This document shows, piece after piece, positions 27,820 to 35,133 of a stretch of 35,133 nucleotides of DNA. The stretch spans positions 1 to 35,133 of the forward strand of contig CAJPNN010000011.1 in assembly GCA_905372035.1 (NCBI GenBank). Direction: 5' to 3'. The position numbers and the translations under genes were made by a program. This DNA is from Bacillota bacterium. GTDB taxonomy: Bacteria; Bacillota; Clostridia; Peptostreptococcales; Anaerovoracaceae. The notes under the pieces were generated by a model, which had not been told where the DNA came from, did no database searches, and worked only from the letters and a program-made list of their open reading frames with translations. Every line of letters begins with the position of its first letter. The stretch's first letter is position 1.

Positions 27820-30800
27820 TTGGGTGAATTACATAATTTTGAATCAATACAAATCAGTCTGGCTTCTGCGGATAAGATTAGAGAATGGTCGTACGGTGAG
27901 GTAGTCAAACCTGAAACCATAAATTATAGGACGCTTAAGCCTGAGAATGACGGCTTGTTCTGTGAAAAGATATTCGGACCGATGAAAGACTACGAATGTC
28001 ATTGCGGAAGGTATAAAAAAGCCAGGGACAGGGGTCATAAATGTGAAAAGTGCGGAGTTGAAATAACGAAAGCAAAAGTTCGTCGTGAGAGAATGGGGAG
28101 AATTGAACTTGCAGCACCGGTTTCGCACATATGGTATTTTAAAGGAATACCGAGCAGAATGGGATTAGTGCTCGATATTTCACCGAGGAATCTTGAAAAA
28201 GTCTTATACTTTGCTTCATATATAGTTACGGATCCGGGTCCAAGAGAACCGGGCTCCAACATGAGCATGGAGACGGGACTGACATATAAACAGCTTCTTA
28301 CGGAGATGGAATACAGAGATTTCAAGGAAAAGTACGGAGATTTATTTGAAGCTGTTATGGGAGCGGCTGCAATAAAAAAATTACTTGAGGATATTGATTT
28401 GGATGAAAAATCCAATGAACTTAGAGTGCAACTTGAAACAGCTACAGGACAAAAAAAGCTTAAAATAGTCAGGAGGCTTGAAGTTATTGAGGCTCTTCGT
28501 ACATCAGGGAACAGGCCTGAATGGATGATACTTGAAGTTGTTCCCGTAATTCCGCCGGATCTTAGACCTATGGTTCAGCTTGACGGAGGCAGGTTTGCAA
28601 CTTCAGATTTAAACGATTTATACAGGAGAGTTATAAACAGAAATAACAGACTTAAGAAACTTTTGGAGCTTTCAGCGCCTGATATAATAATAAGAAACGA
28701 AAAAAGAATGTTGCAGGAAGCTGTTGATGCACTGATAGATAACGGAAGACGCGGAAGACCCGTGACAGGACCCGGGAGCAGACCGCTTAAATCACTTTCA
28801 GATATGCTGAAAGGAAAGCAGGGAAGATTCAGGCAGAACCTGCTCGGAAAAAGAGTGGATTATTCCGGACGTTCCGTAATCGTAGTGGGACCTGAACTTA
28901 AGTTTTATCAGTGCGGTCTTCCTAAAAAGATGGCATTGGAATTGTTCAAACCTTTTATAATGAAAAAACTGGTAGAGAATGAATATGCACATAATATTAA
29001 AAGTGCAAAAAGAATGGTTGAAAAGTTGAGACCTGAAGTTTGGGATGAACTTGACGGCGTGATAAAAGAACATCCTGTTCTTTTAAACCGTGCACCTACC
29101 CTGCATAGACTTGGAATACAGGCTTTTGAACCGGTGCTTGTAGAAGGTAAGGCTATAAAATTGCATCCTCTCGTTTGTACTGCATATAATGCGGACTTTG
29201 ACGGGGATCAGATGGCGGTCCATGTTCCGCTTTCGGTTGAAGCACAAGCGGAAGCGAGATTTTTGATGCTTTCTGTAAACAATATATTGGCTCCGAAAGA
29301 CGGATCGCCGATAACGACTCCTACTCAGGATATGATCTTGGGGAGTTATTATCTCACCCATGAAGGTGTTCCCGACAGGAATACGGACGCTGAAAAAGGT
29401 GACGGAAAGATATTTTCAAATTATAATGAGATGCTTATGGCATATAGAAACGGTATTATAGGAATACATGCCAAAGTCAAAGTCAGAAAATTTGCAGATG
29501 AAAATGACGACAGAGGGAAAATAATCGAATCTACGGTGGGAAGATTTATATTTAATGAGCAGATTCCTCAGGATTTGGGATATGTGGACAGAGTTAAAGA
29601 TAAATATTCCCTTGAGATAGATTTCCTTTGTGATAAGAAGAAATTAGGTAAGATAATAGACAGGTGTTATAGAGTTCACGGAAATACAACAACGGCCGTT
29701 ATGCTTGACTACATTAAGGATATGGGATTCCACTATTCTACCAAAGGTGCGGTTACGATAAGTATTTCAGACATGGAAATACCTGAAAGTAAACAAGATA
29801 TCCTGGCTGTTGCGGAAGAGAGAGTAGATAAATTGCAGACTGCGTACAGACGGGGACTCATATCGAATCAGGAGAGATATGAAAAGGTAATAGAGACATG
29901 GAACAAAACTACGGATGATATAGCGGATGCTTTGATGGACTCGCTCGGAGATTTGAACAACCTGTACATAATGGCGAATTCCGGAGCCAGAGGGAGTAAG
30001 AATCAGATAAAGCAGGTAGGAGGAATGAGGGGTCTTATGGCTAATGCGGCGGGTAAGACGATCGAAATTCCTATAAAAGCTAACTTCAGAGAAGGACTTT
30101 CCGTATTGGAATACTTCACTTCAACTAACGGAGCGAGGAAAGGGCTTGCAGATACTGCGCTTAGAACTGCCGACTCGGGCTATCTTACCAGAAGATTGGT
30201 GGATGTAAGTCACAATGTTATAGTAAGAGAAGAGGATTGCTGTACGGATGAAGGTATAATGGTAAGTGCATTTACCGACGGCAAGGAGATCATAGAAGCA
30301 TTAAAGCTGAGAATAATAGGAAGAATCGCATTGAACGATGTTGTTAATCCTAAAACAGGTGAAGTCATAGTTAAGCATAATGAAGAAATTTCAGAGCAGC
30401 AGGCGGAGGAAATAGAAGCTTGCGGAATTGAAGAGGTGGCGATAAGAGCGGTTGTGACGTGCCACGCAAAGTCGGGAATATGTGCAAAATGTTATGGACG
30501 AAACCTTGCAACGGGCGAGAATGTACACATCGGAGAAGCTGTAGGGATAACGGCGGCTCAGTCTATAGGAGAGCCCGGAACTCAGCTTACAATGAGAACT
30601 TTCCATACCGGGGGTGTTGCGGGAAGCGATATTACTCACGGTCTTCCGAGAGTAGAGGAGCTTTTTGAAGCCAGAAAACCTAAAGGTCTCGCTATAATAT
30701 GTGAATCTACAGGTGTGGTTACAAAAATTTCACAAAGAGAAGATAATAAGACCGAGATAGAGGTTGAAGGTGAAGGGGAATTTAATACGTATGAAGCTCC

Positions 30801-31605
30801 TTACGGTGCAAGGATAGCGGTCAAAGAGGGAGATACCGTCTATAAGGGCGGACATATAACAAAAGGACCTCTTGATCCTCACGATATTTTAAGACTTAAC
30901 GGTGTGGAAGGTGTTTATGATTATCTTGTAAAAGAAGTACAAAGAGTATATAAACAGCAAGGTGTAGATATAAACGACAAACATATAGATGTTATAGTAA
31001 GTCAAATGCTTTCGAAATACCGTGTAGATGAACCGCGAGATACGGACTTGCTTCCGGGTGGAGTTTACAGCAGGATAGAGATTGATGAAGCTAATGAGAA
31101 AGTTGTTGCAAGAGGTGGCGAGCCTTGCAATATAGACGTCGAAGGTGAATCCGAACCGGATGCAAAAAGACTTCTTTTAGGAATAACAAAAGCTTCTCTC
31201 GCAACCAGCTCTTTTCTTTCTGCAGCTTCATTCCAAGAAACTACAAGAGTTTTAACGGACGCGGCTATAAAAGGAAAGAAAGATTCACTTTTAGGTTTAA
31301 AGGAGAATGTAATAATCGGAAAGCTTATACCGGCAGGTACGGGCATGAAAAAGTATAACGGTATAGATATCGATTATGGTGAAAATCTTGCTGAAATCGA
31401 AGCCTATGACAGATCTTTGCGAGTTGATGACGACGAATCGTTTGAAGAACAAATCATAGAGATTATGGAAGAAGATAACAGCATGATAAGAAATGATGAT
31501 ATAAGGTATACTGAGGGTATGGAGCGTGACATGATCGGATATGTTCCTGTAAACTTGGAAACAGGAGAAATAATTGATGATGAGATTTCATCGGATGAGG
31601 ATTAG
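27820..31605 (+). CDS. rpoC: RNA polymerase beta-prime subunit
   Basis: RpoC, 1261 residues. The N-terminal zinc ribbon uses C60, C62, C75 and C78 (CHCGRYKKARDRGHKCEKCG). The catalytic magnesium loop is NADFDGDQMA with D459, D461 and D463. The clamp helices, the bridge-helix/trigger-loop region (GAIGITAAQSIGEPGTQLTM-like, here VGITAAQSIGEPGTQLTM) and the second zinc site (CHAKSGICAKC with an earlier Cys pair) are seen. It starts with TTG at 27820 after GGAAGGGGG; no other in-frame start is near. The last 45 residues are also acidic (ends ISSDED) but much less so than the RpoB tail. It is co-transcribed with rpoB, 61 bases apart. Confidence 0.97.
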   Translation: MGELHNFESIQISLASADKIREWSYGEVVKPETINYRTLKPENDGLFCEKIFGPMKDYECHCGRYKKARDRGHKCEKCGVEITKAKVRRERMGRIELAAPVSHIWYFKGIPSRMGLVLDISPRNLEKVLYFASYIVTDPGPREPGSNMSMETGLTYKQLLTEMEYRDFKEKYGDLFEAVMGAAAIKKLLEDIDLDEKSNELRVQLETATGQKKLKIVRRLEVIEALRTSGNRPEWMILEVVPVIPPDLRPMVQLDGGRFATSDLNDLYRRVINRNNRLKKLLELSAPDIIIRNEKRMLQEAVDALIDNGRRGRPVTGPGSRPLKSLSDMLKGKQGRFRQNLLGKRVDYSGRSVIVVGPELKFYQCGLPKKMALELFKPFIMKKLVENEYAHNIKSAKRMVEKLRPEVWDELDGVIKEHPVLLNRAPTLHRLGIQAFEPVLVEGKAIKLHPLVCTAYNADFDGDQMAVHVPLSVEAQAEARFLMLSVNNILAPKDGSPITTPTQDMILGSYYLTHEGVPDRNTDAEKGDGKIFSNYNEMLMAYRNGIIGIHAKVKVRKFADENDDRGKIIESTVGRFIFNEQIPQDLGYVDRVKDKYSLEIDFLCDKKKLGKIIDRCYRVHGNTTTAVMLDYIKDMGFHYSTKGAVTISISDMEIPESKQDILAVAEERVDKLQTAYRRGLISNQERYEKVIETWNKTTDDIADALMDSLGDLNNLYIMANSGARGSKNQIKQVGGMRGLMANAAGKTIEIPIKANFREGLSVLEYFTSTNGARKGLADTALRTADSGYLTRRLVDVSHNVIVREEDCCTDEGIMVSAFTDGKEIIEALKLRIIGRIALNDVVNPKTGEVIVKHNEEISEQQAEEIEACGIEEVAIRAVVTCHAKSGICAKCYGRNLATGENVHIGEAVGITAAQSIGEPGTQLTMRTFHTGGVAGSDITHGLPRVEELFEARKPKGLAIICESTGVVTKISQREDNKTEIEVEGEGEFNTYEAPYGARIAVKEGDTVYKGGHITKGPLDPHDILRLNGVEGVYDYLVKEVQRVYKQQGVDINDKHIDVIVSQMLSKYRVDEPRDTDLLPGGVYSRIEIDEANEKVVARGGEPCNIDVEGESEPDAKRLLLGITKASLATSSFLSAASFQETTRVLTDAAIKGKKDSLLGLKENVIIGKLIPAGTGMKKYNGIDIDYGENLAEIEAYDRSLRVDDDESFEEQIIEIMEEDNSMIRNDDIRYTEGMERDMIGYVPVNLETGEIIDDEISSDED

Positions 31606-31719
31606 TTTCGTAGATTCGGTAATACTGATCGATATACGGCAGCAAGTCTATATGATCTTCAAGGCGAATGCTGATAAGCAGATATAAGATATTCGATTGA
31701 AAATTATTTGATGTCTAAG

Positions 31720-31757
31720 AAAACTCTCTTTGTTGTAATATGCAAGGAGAGTTTTTT
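31720..31757 (+). terminator. Terminator of the rpoB-rpoC operon
   Basis: AAAACTCTCTTTG (31720-31732) pairs with CAAGGAGAGTTTT (31743-31755), a 13-bp stem with one G-T pair and a 10-base loop, followed by T residues to 31757. Confidence 0.88.
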
Positions 31758-31820
31758 AATTACTTCTCTTCATAAACGCTGATTGCGGCATTTTACAGAA
31801 ATTTTTTGTTAAATATGTCG

Positions 31821-31850
31821 TTGACATATTTACAATCGCAATGATATACT
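31821..31850 (+). promoter_or_regulatory. Promoter of the rpsL-rpsG-fusA-tuf operon
   Basis: A perfect TTGACA at 31821-31826 and TATACT at 31845-31850 with an 18-base spacer, about 80 bases before rpsL. The leader contains TGGCT (from 31857) and AGCCA (to 31882), which could form a small hairpin. Confidence 0.8.
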
Positions 31851-31929
31851 ATTGGTTGGCTTAGGTTGTGTAAGATCAGCCATAATGTCGAAAAAAGGAC
31901 ACATTTTTAAAGAAGGAGGAAAAGTAAGA

Positions 31930-32343
31930 ATGCCTACAATCAATCAGTTGGTTAGACAAGGGAGAACTACAGATGAGAAGAAATCAAACTCACCTGCACT
32001 TTTAAAAGGTTTAAACTCCATAAAGAGAATGCCTACAGATGTTGCATCACCTCAGAAAAGAGGAGTTTGTACTTCCGTAAAGACAGTTACTCCTAAAAAA
32101 CCGAACTCAGCTCTAAGAAAAGTAGCCAGAGTACGTCTGACAAACGGTATTGAAGTAACAGCATATATTCCGGGAATAGGTCATAATCTTCAGGAGCATA
32201 GTGTTGTACTTATCAGAGGCGGAAGAGTTAAGGATCTTCCGGGTGTAAGATACCATATTGTAAGAGGAACTCTCGATACGGCAGGAGTTGCAAACAGAAA
32301 CCAGGCTCGTTCCAAATATGGAGCTAAAAAACCTAAGAAATAA
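31930..32343 (+). CDS. rpsL: Small-subunit ribosomal protein S12
   Basis: S12, 137 residues, the Firmicutes length (13 more than E. coli near the N-terminus). It sits at the decoding centre and helps proofreading. The streptomycin-resistance positions are wild type: K56 in TPKKPNSALRK and K101 in GGRVKDLPGVRYH, equal to E. coli K43 and K88. The start is the ATG at 31930 with AAGGAGG about 8 bases upstream; an in-frame GTG-type extension from 31852 is not used. It is first in the str operon. Confidence 0.97.
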   Translation: MPTINQLVRQGRTTDEKKSNSPALLKGLNSIKRMPTDVASPQKRGVCTSVKTVTPKKPNSALRKVARVRLTNGIEVTAYIPGIGHNLQEHSVVLIRGGRVKDLPGVRYHIVRGTLDTAGVANRNQARSKYGAKKPKK

Positions 32344-32470
32344 AGGGAGTTTGGTTTATAGAAAATGTGCCCTTGATGTTATAAATCGTATAATAATCAT
32401 TGGCACGACGGCATACAAAGTGATGTCGAGTACCGTATGAAATTATTTTCAGACTAAGGAGGGAAGAGAA

Positions 32471-32938
32471 GTGCCAAGAAAAGGTAATGTTCCAAAGAGA
32501 GAAGTGCTTCCTGATCCGATATACGGAAATGTTGTTGTAGCGAAGCTTATAAACAGCATAATGTTGAACGGAAAGAAGGGAGTGGCACAGTCAATTGTGT
32601 ATGGAGCTTTTGAAAGAATTGCAGAGACAGGACAAGAACCTATTGAAGTGTTTGAGAAAGCTTTAAGCAATATTATGCCTATAGTTGAAGTAAAAGCAAG
32701 AAGAGTCGGAGGTGCCAACTATCAGGTTCCTGTGGAGGTAAGACCTGACAGAAGACAGACTTTAGGTTTGAGATGGCTCACTAAGTATACAAGGCTTAGA
32801 GGAGAAAAGACTATGGCTGAAAGGCTGGCAAAAGAACTTTTGGATGCATCGAATAATACGGGAGCATCCGTTAAAAAGAAAGAAGATACTCATAAGATGG
32901 CAGAGGCTAACAGAGCGTTTGCACATTATAGATGGTAA
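32471..32938 (+). CDS. rpsG: Small-subunit ribosomal protein S7
   Basis: S7, 155 residues, binds the 3' major domain of 16S rRNA and starts head assembly of the 30S subunit. Landmarks: MPRKGNVPKREVLPDPIYGN, NSIMLNGKKGVAQSIVYGAF, MPIVEVKARRVGGANYQVPV and AEANRAFAHYRW at the end. It starts with GTG at 32471 after AAGGAGGG. The 127-base gap after rpsL holds a possible stem (CGGCAT 32409-32414 with ATGTCG 32423-32428); in E. coli S7 binds the rpsL-rpsG gap for feedback, but homology of this element is not shown. Confidence 0.97.
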   Translation: MPRKGNVPKREVLPDPIYGNVVVAKLINSIMLNGKKGVAQSIVYGAFERIAETGQEPIEVFEKALSNIMPIVEVKARRVGGANYQVPVEVRPDRRQTLGLRWLTKYTRLRGEKTMAERLAKELLDASNNTGASVKKKEDTHKMAEANRAFAHYRW

Positions 32939-32973
32939 TAGAAATTTTATAAAATCGGAAAGGAGGATAAAAT

Positions 32974-35037
32974 TTGCCTAGAGAATTTTCGTTGGAAAAA
33001 ACAAGAAATATCGGTATCATGGCACATATTGATGCCGGCAAAACAACAACAACAGAAAGAATCTTGTTCTATACGGGTAAGACACATAAGCTGGGTGAAA
33101 CCCATGAAGGTGCTGCCACCATGGACTGGATGGAGCAGGAGCAGGAGAGAGGTATTACTATAACTTCTGCGGCGACAACAGCCCAATGGAAAGATACAAG
33201 AATTAATATAATAGACACACCGGGACACGTAGACTTTACAGTAGAGGTAGAACGTTCACTGAGAGTTCTTGACGGAGCTGTAACGGTACTTTGTGCAAAG
33301 GGCGGTGTTGAACCTCAGTCGGAAACAGTTTGGAGACAGGCTGAGAAATACGGCGTACCGAGAATGGTATTTGTAAATAAAATGGATATCCTGGGAGCCG
33401 ATTTCTTCAGGGTCGTAGGAATGATTAAAGACAGACTGAAAGCAAATGCAGTGCCTGTACAGCTTCCTATCGGTGCGGAAGATAATTTTGTAGGAATTAT
33501 AGATCTTGTGAATATGAAAGCGGAGATCTATAAAGATGAGCTCGGAAAAGAATTCGAGATAACGGATATTCCGGATGAATTAAAAGAGTTGGCTGACGAG
33601 TGGAGGCTGAATCTGCTTGAAGCTGTTGCGGAAACAGACGAAGAGCTTATGATGAAATATCTTGAAGGAGAGGAGCTCTCAGTTCAGGAAATCAAAACCG
33701 CAATAAGAAAAATGACTATTGAAAACAGTATGATACCGGTACTTTGCGGATCGGCTTACAGGAACAAAGGAGTTCAGATGCTTTTGGATGCCGTAATCGA
33801 CTATATGCCGTCACCGCTTGATGTACCGCCTATAAAAGGTATTATTCCGGGTACGGAAGAAGAGCAGGAAAGACCGTCTGATGATAATGGACCGTTTTCG
33901 GCACTTGCCTTCAAGATTATGGCTGACCCGTTTGTAGGAAAGTTGGCATTTTTCAGAGTTTATTCGGGAACTTTAAACTCAGGTTCATATGTTTACAATT
34001 CTACAAAGGGGAAAAAAGAAAGAATCGGAAGAATTCTTCAGATGCATGCCAATAAAAGAGAGGAAATTCAGCAGGTTTACTCAGGGGATATAGCAGCGGC
34101 GGTAGGTCTTAAAGATACAACCACAGGAGATACTCTTTGTGATGATAAGCATTCCATTATATTGGAATCCATGGAATTCCCTGATCCTGTAATAGAAATT
34201 GCTATTGAGCCTAAAACCAAGGCGGGACAGGAAAAAATGGGTATTGCACTTGCTAAACTTGCAGAAGAAGATCCTACATTTAAAACATATACAAATGAAG
34301 AGACGGGACAAACGATAATAGCGGGAATGGGTGAACTTCACCTCGAAATTATAGTGGATAGACTTATGAGAGAATTTAAGGTGGAAGCTAATGTGGGTAA
34401 ACCGCAGGTTTCATATAAAGAAACTATTTCAGCTCCTGCCGACGTGGATCATAAGTACGCTAAGCAGTCCGGCGGACGCGGACAGTACGGACATGTTAAG
34501 ATTAAAATATTCCCTAAAGAGCCCGGTTCAGGTTATGAATTTAAAAATTCAATTGTCGGTGGAGCTATTCCAAAAGAATATATTCCTAAGATAGATGAAG
34601 GTATAAGAGAGGCTATGGAGAACGGTCCGCTTGCAGGATATCAGGTTGTCGATGTGGGAGTAGAACTTTATGACGGTTCATATCACGAAGTCGACTCATC
34701 TGAAATGGCGTTTAAAATTGCAGCGTCTATGGCGTTTAGAGAAGCATGCAAAAAAGCTAAGCCTGTTTTGCTTGAGCCTATATTCAAGATTGAAGTTACG
34801 GTCCCTGAAGATTATATGGGAGATGTAATTGGAGATATAAGTTCAAGAAGAGGAAGAATCGAAGGTTCGGACATGAACAACGGAGCAGTTGCCGTGAGAG
34901 GCATGGTTCCGCTTTCGGAAATGTTCGGATATGCTACAGATCTCAGATCCAAAACGCAAGGCAGAGGTGTGTATGTAATGCAGTTTGATCATTTTGAAAA
35001 ACTGCCGGACAGCTTGGTAGAGAAAGTAGGAAAATAG
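32974..35037 (+). CDS. fusA: Elongation factor G
   Basis: EF-G, 687 residues, the GTPase that moves tRNAs and mRNA after peptide bond formation. G1 is AHIDAGKT (17-24); the switch I region includes ERGITITSAATT; G3 is DTPGHVDF; G4 is NKMD. Domain IV contains the GGRGQYGHVKIKI segment, and domain V GDVIGDISSRRGRIEG. It starts with TTG at 32974, 5 bases after AAAGGAGGATAAAA; no other start is better. It follows rpsG by 35 bases and precedes tuf by 55 bases, the usual str order. No obvious fusidic-acid resistance change was checked in detail. Confidence 0.97.
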   Translation: MPREFSLEKTRNIGIMAHIDAGKTTTTERILFYTGKTHKLGETHEGAATMDWMEQEQERGITITSAATTAQWKDTRINIIDTPGHVDFTVEVERSLRVLDGAVTVLCAKGGVEPQSETVWRQAEKYGVPRMVFVNKMDILGADFFRVVGMIKDRLKANAVPVQLPIGAEDNFVGIIDLVNMKAEIYKDELGKEFEITDIPDELKELADEWRLNLLEAVAETDEELMMKYLEGEELSVQEIKTAIRKMTIENSMIPVLCGSAYRNKGVQMLLDAVIDYMPSPLDVPPIKGIIPGTEEEQERPSDDNGPFSALAFKIMADPFVGKLAFFRVYSGTLNSGSYVYNSTKGKKERIGRILQMHANKREEIQQVYSGDIAAAVGLKDTTTGDTLCDDKHSIILESMEFPDPVIEIAIEPKTKAGQEKMGIALAKLAEEDPTFKTYTNEETGQTIIAGMGELHLEIIVDRLMREFKVEANVGKPQVSYKETISAPADVDHKYAKQSGGRGQYGHVKIKIFPKEPGSGYEFKNSIVGGAIPKEYIPKIDEGIREAMENGPLAGYQVVDVGVELYDGSYHEVDSSEMAFKIAASMAFREACKKAKPVLLEPIFKIEVTVPEDYMGDVIGDISSRRGRIEGSDMNNGAVAVRGMVPLSEMFGYATDLRSKTQGRGVYVMQFDHFEKLPDSLVEKVGK

Positions 35038-35092
35038 ACTTTAATTAAGATGGTAAATTATATAAGTATTATGAATTTCGGAGGAAAATAAA

Positions 35093-35133
35093 ATGGCAAA
35101 ACAGAAATTTGAAAGAACGAAGCCGCATATCAA
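35093..35133 (+). CDS. tuf: Elongation factor Tu, 5' end only
   Basis: Only the first 13 codons are in the window: MAKQKFERTKPHI, the standard start of bacterial EF-Tu. TCGGAGG lies about 8 bases before the ATG. Position after fusA agrees. The gene runs off the right edge. Confidence 0.93.
   Translation, partial: MAKQKFERTKPHI

Overview
The window looks like chromosomal DNA from a low-GC, Gram-positive anaerobe of the Clostridia type. Four things point that way: AT-rich sequence, strong AAGGAGG-type ribosome binding sites, frequent TTG and GTG starts (iron repressor, rpoC, fusA, rpsG), and the Firmicutes gene order secE-nusG-rplK-rplA-rplJ-rplL-rpoB-rpoC-rpsL-rpsG-fusA-tuf. The species cannot be fixed by eye. 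A Family XIII/Anaerovoracaceae-like clostridium is a guess. No rRNA, tRNA, insertion sequence, prophage or CRISPR array was seen.

Left part (1-3760): a ferrous-iron uptake locus. A short DtxR-type repressor faces away from two feoA genes, feoB and a 48-residue Cys-rich FeoB-associated peptide. The shared intergenic region holds a good promoter overlapped by a TTAGCTAA palindrome, with two related copies nearby. A hairpin terminator closes the feo operon.

Middle part (3760-19760): metabolic and less-characterised genes. These are an omega-amidase-type nitrilase; a LUD-domain protein; a three-gene unit of a membrane-anchored BMP-like binding protein, an orphan beta-class adenine methyltransferase and a YitT membrane protein; a two-repeat lipoprotein; a MoxR ATPase with a VWA/CoxE-like partner; a solitary ilvD; ychF and lgt on the minus strand; an asparaginase; and a CodB-like permease next to a creatininase-family amidohydrolase. 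The ilvD start is preceded by a candidate leader ORF and an inverted repeat that could mask its Shine-Dalgarno sequence.

Right part (19847-35133): the transcription and translation core. rpmG-secE-nusG-rplK-rplA leads through an L10 leader with an attenuator-like terminator into rplJ-rplL, which ends at a strong terminator. rpoB-rpoC has its own promoter and terminator. rpsL-rpsG-fusA-tuf has another strong promoter, and tuf is cut by the window end. L10 and RpoB both carry long acidic C-terminal extensions. Rifampicin and streptomycin target residues are wild type.

The most interesting points are the acidic tails on L10 and RpoB, the possible translational attenuator of ilvD, the BMP-like/methyltransferase/YitT unit, and the MoxR-VWA pair with an altered MIDAS motif. 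None of these is proven to be a new system by sequence alone.
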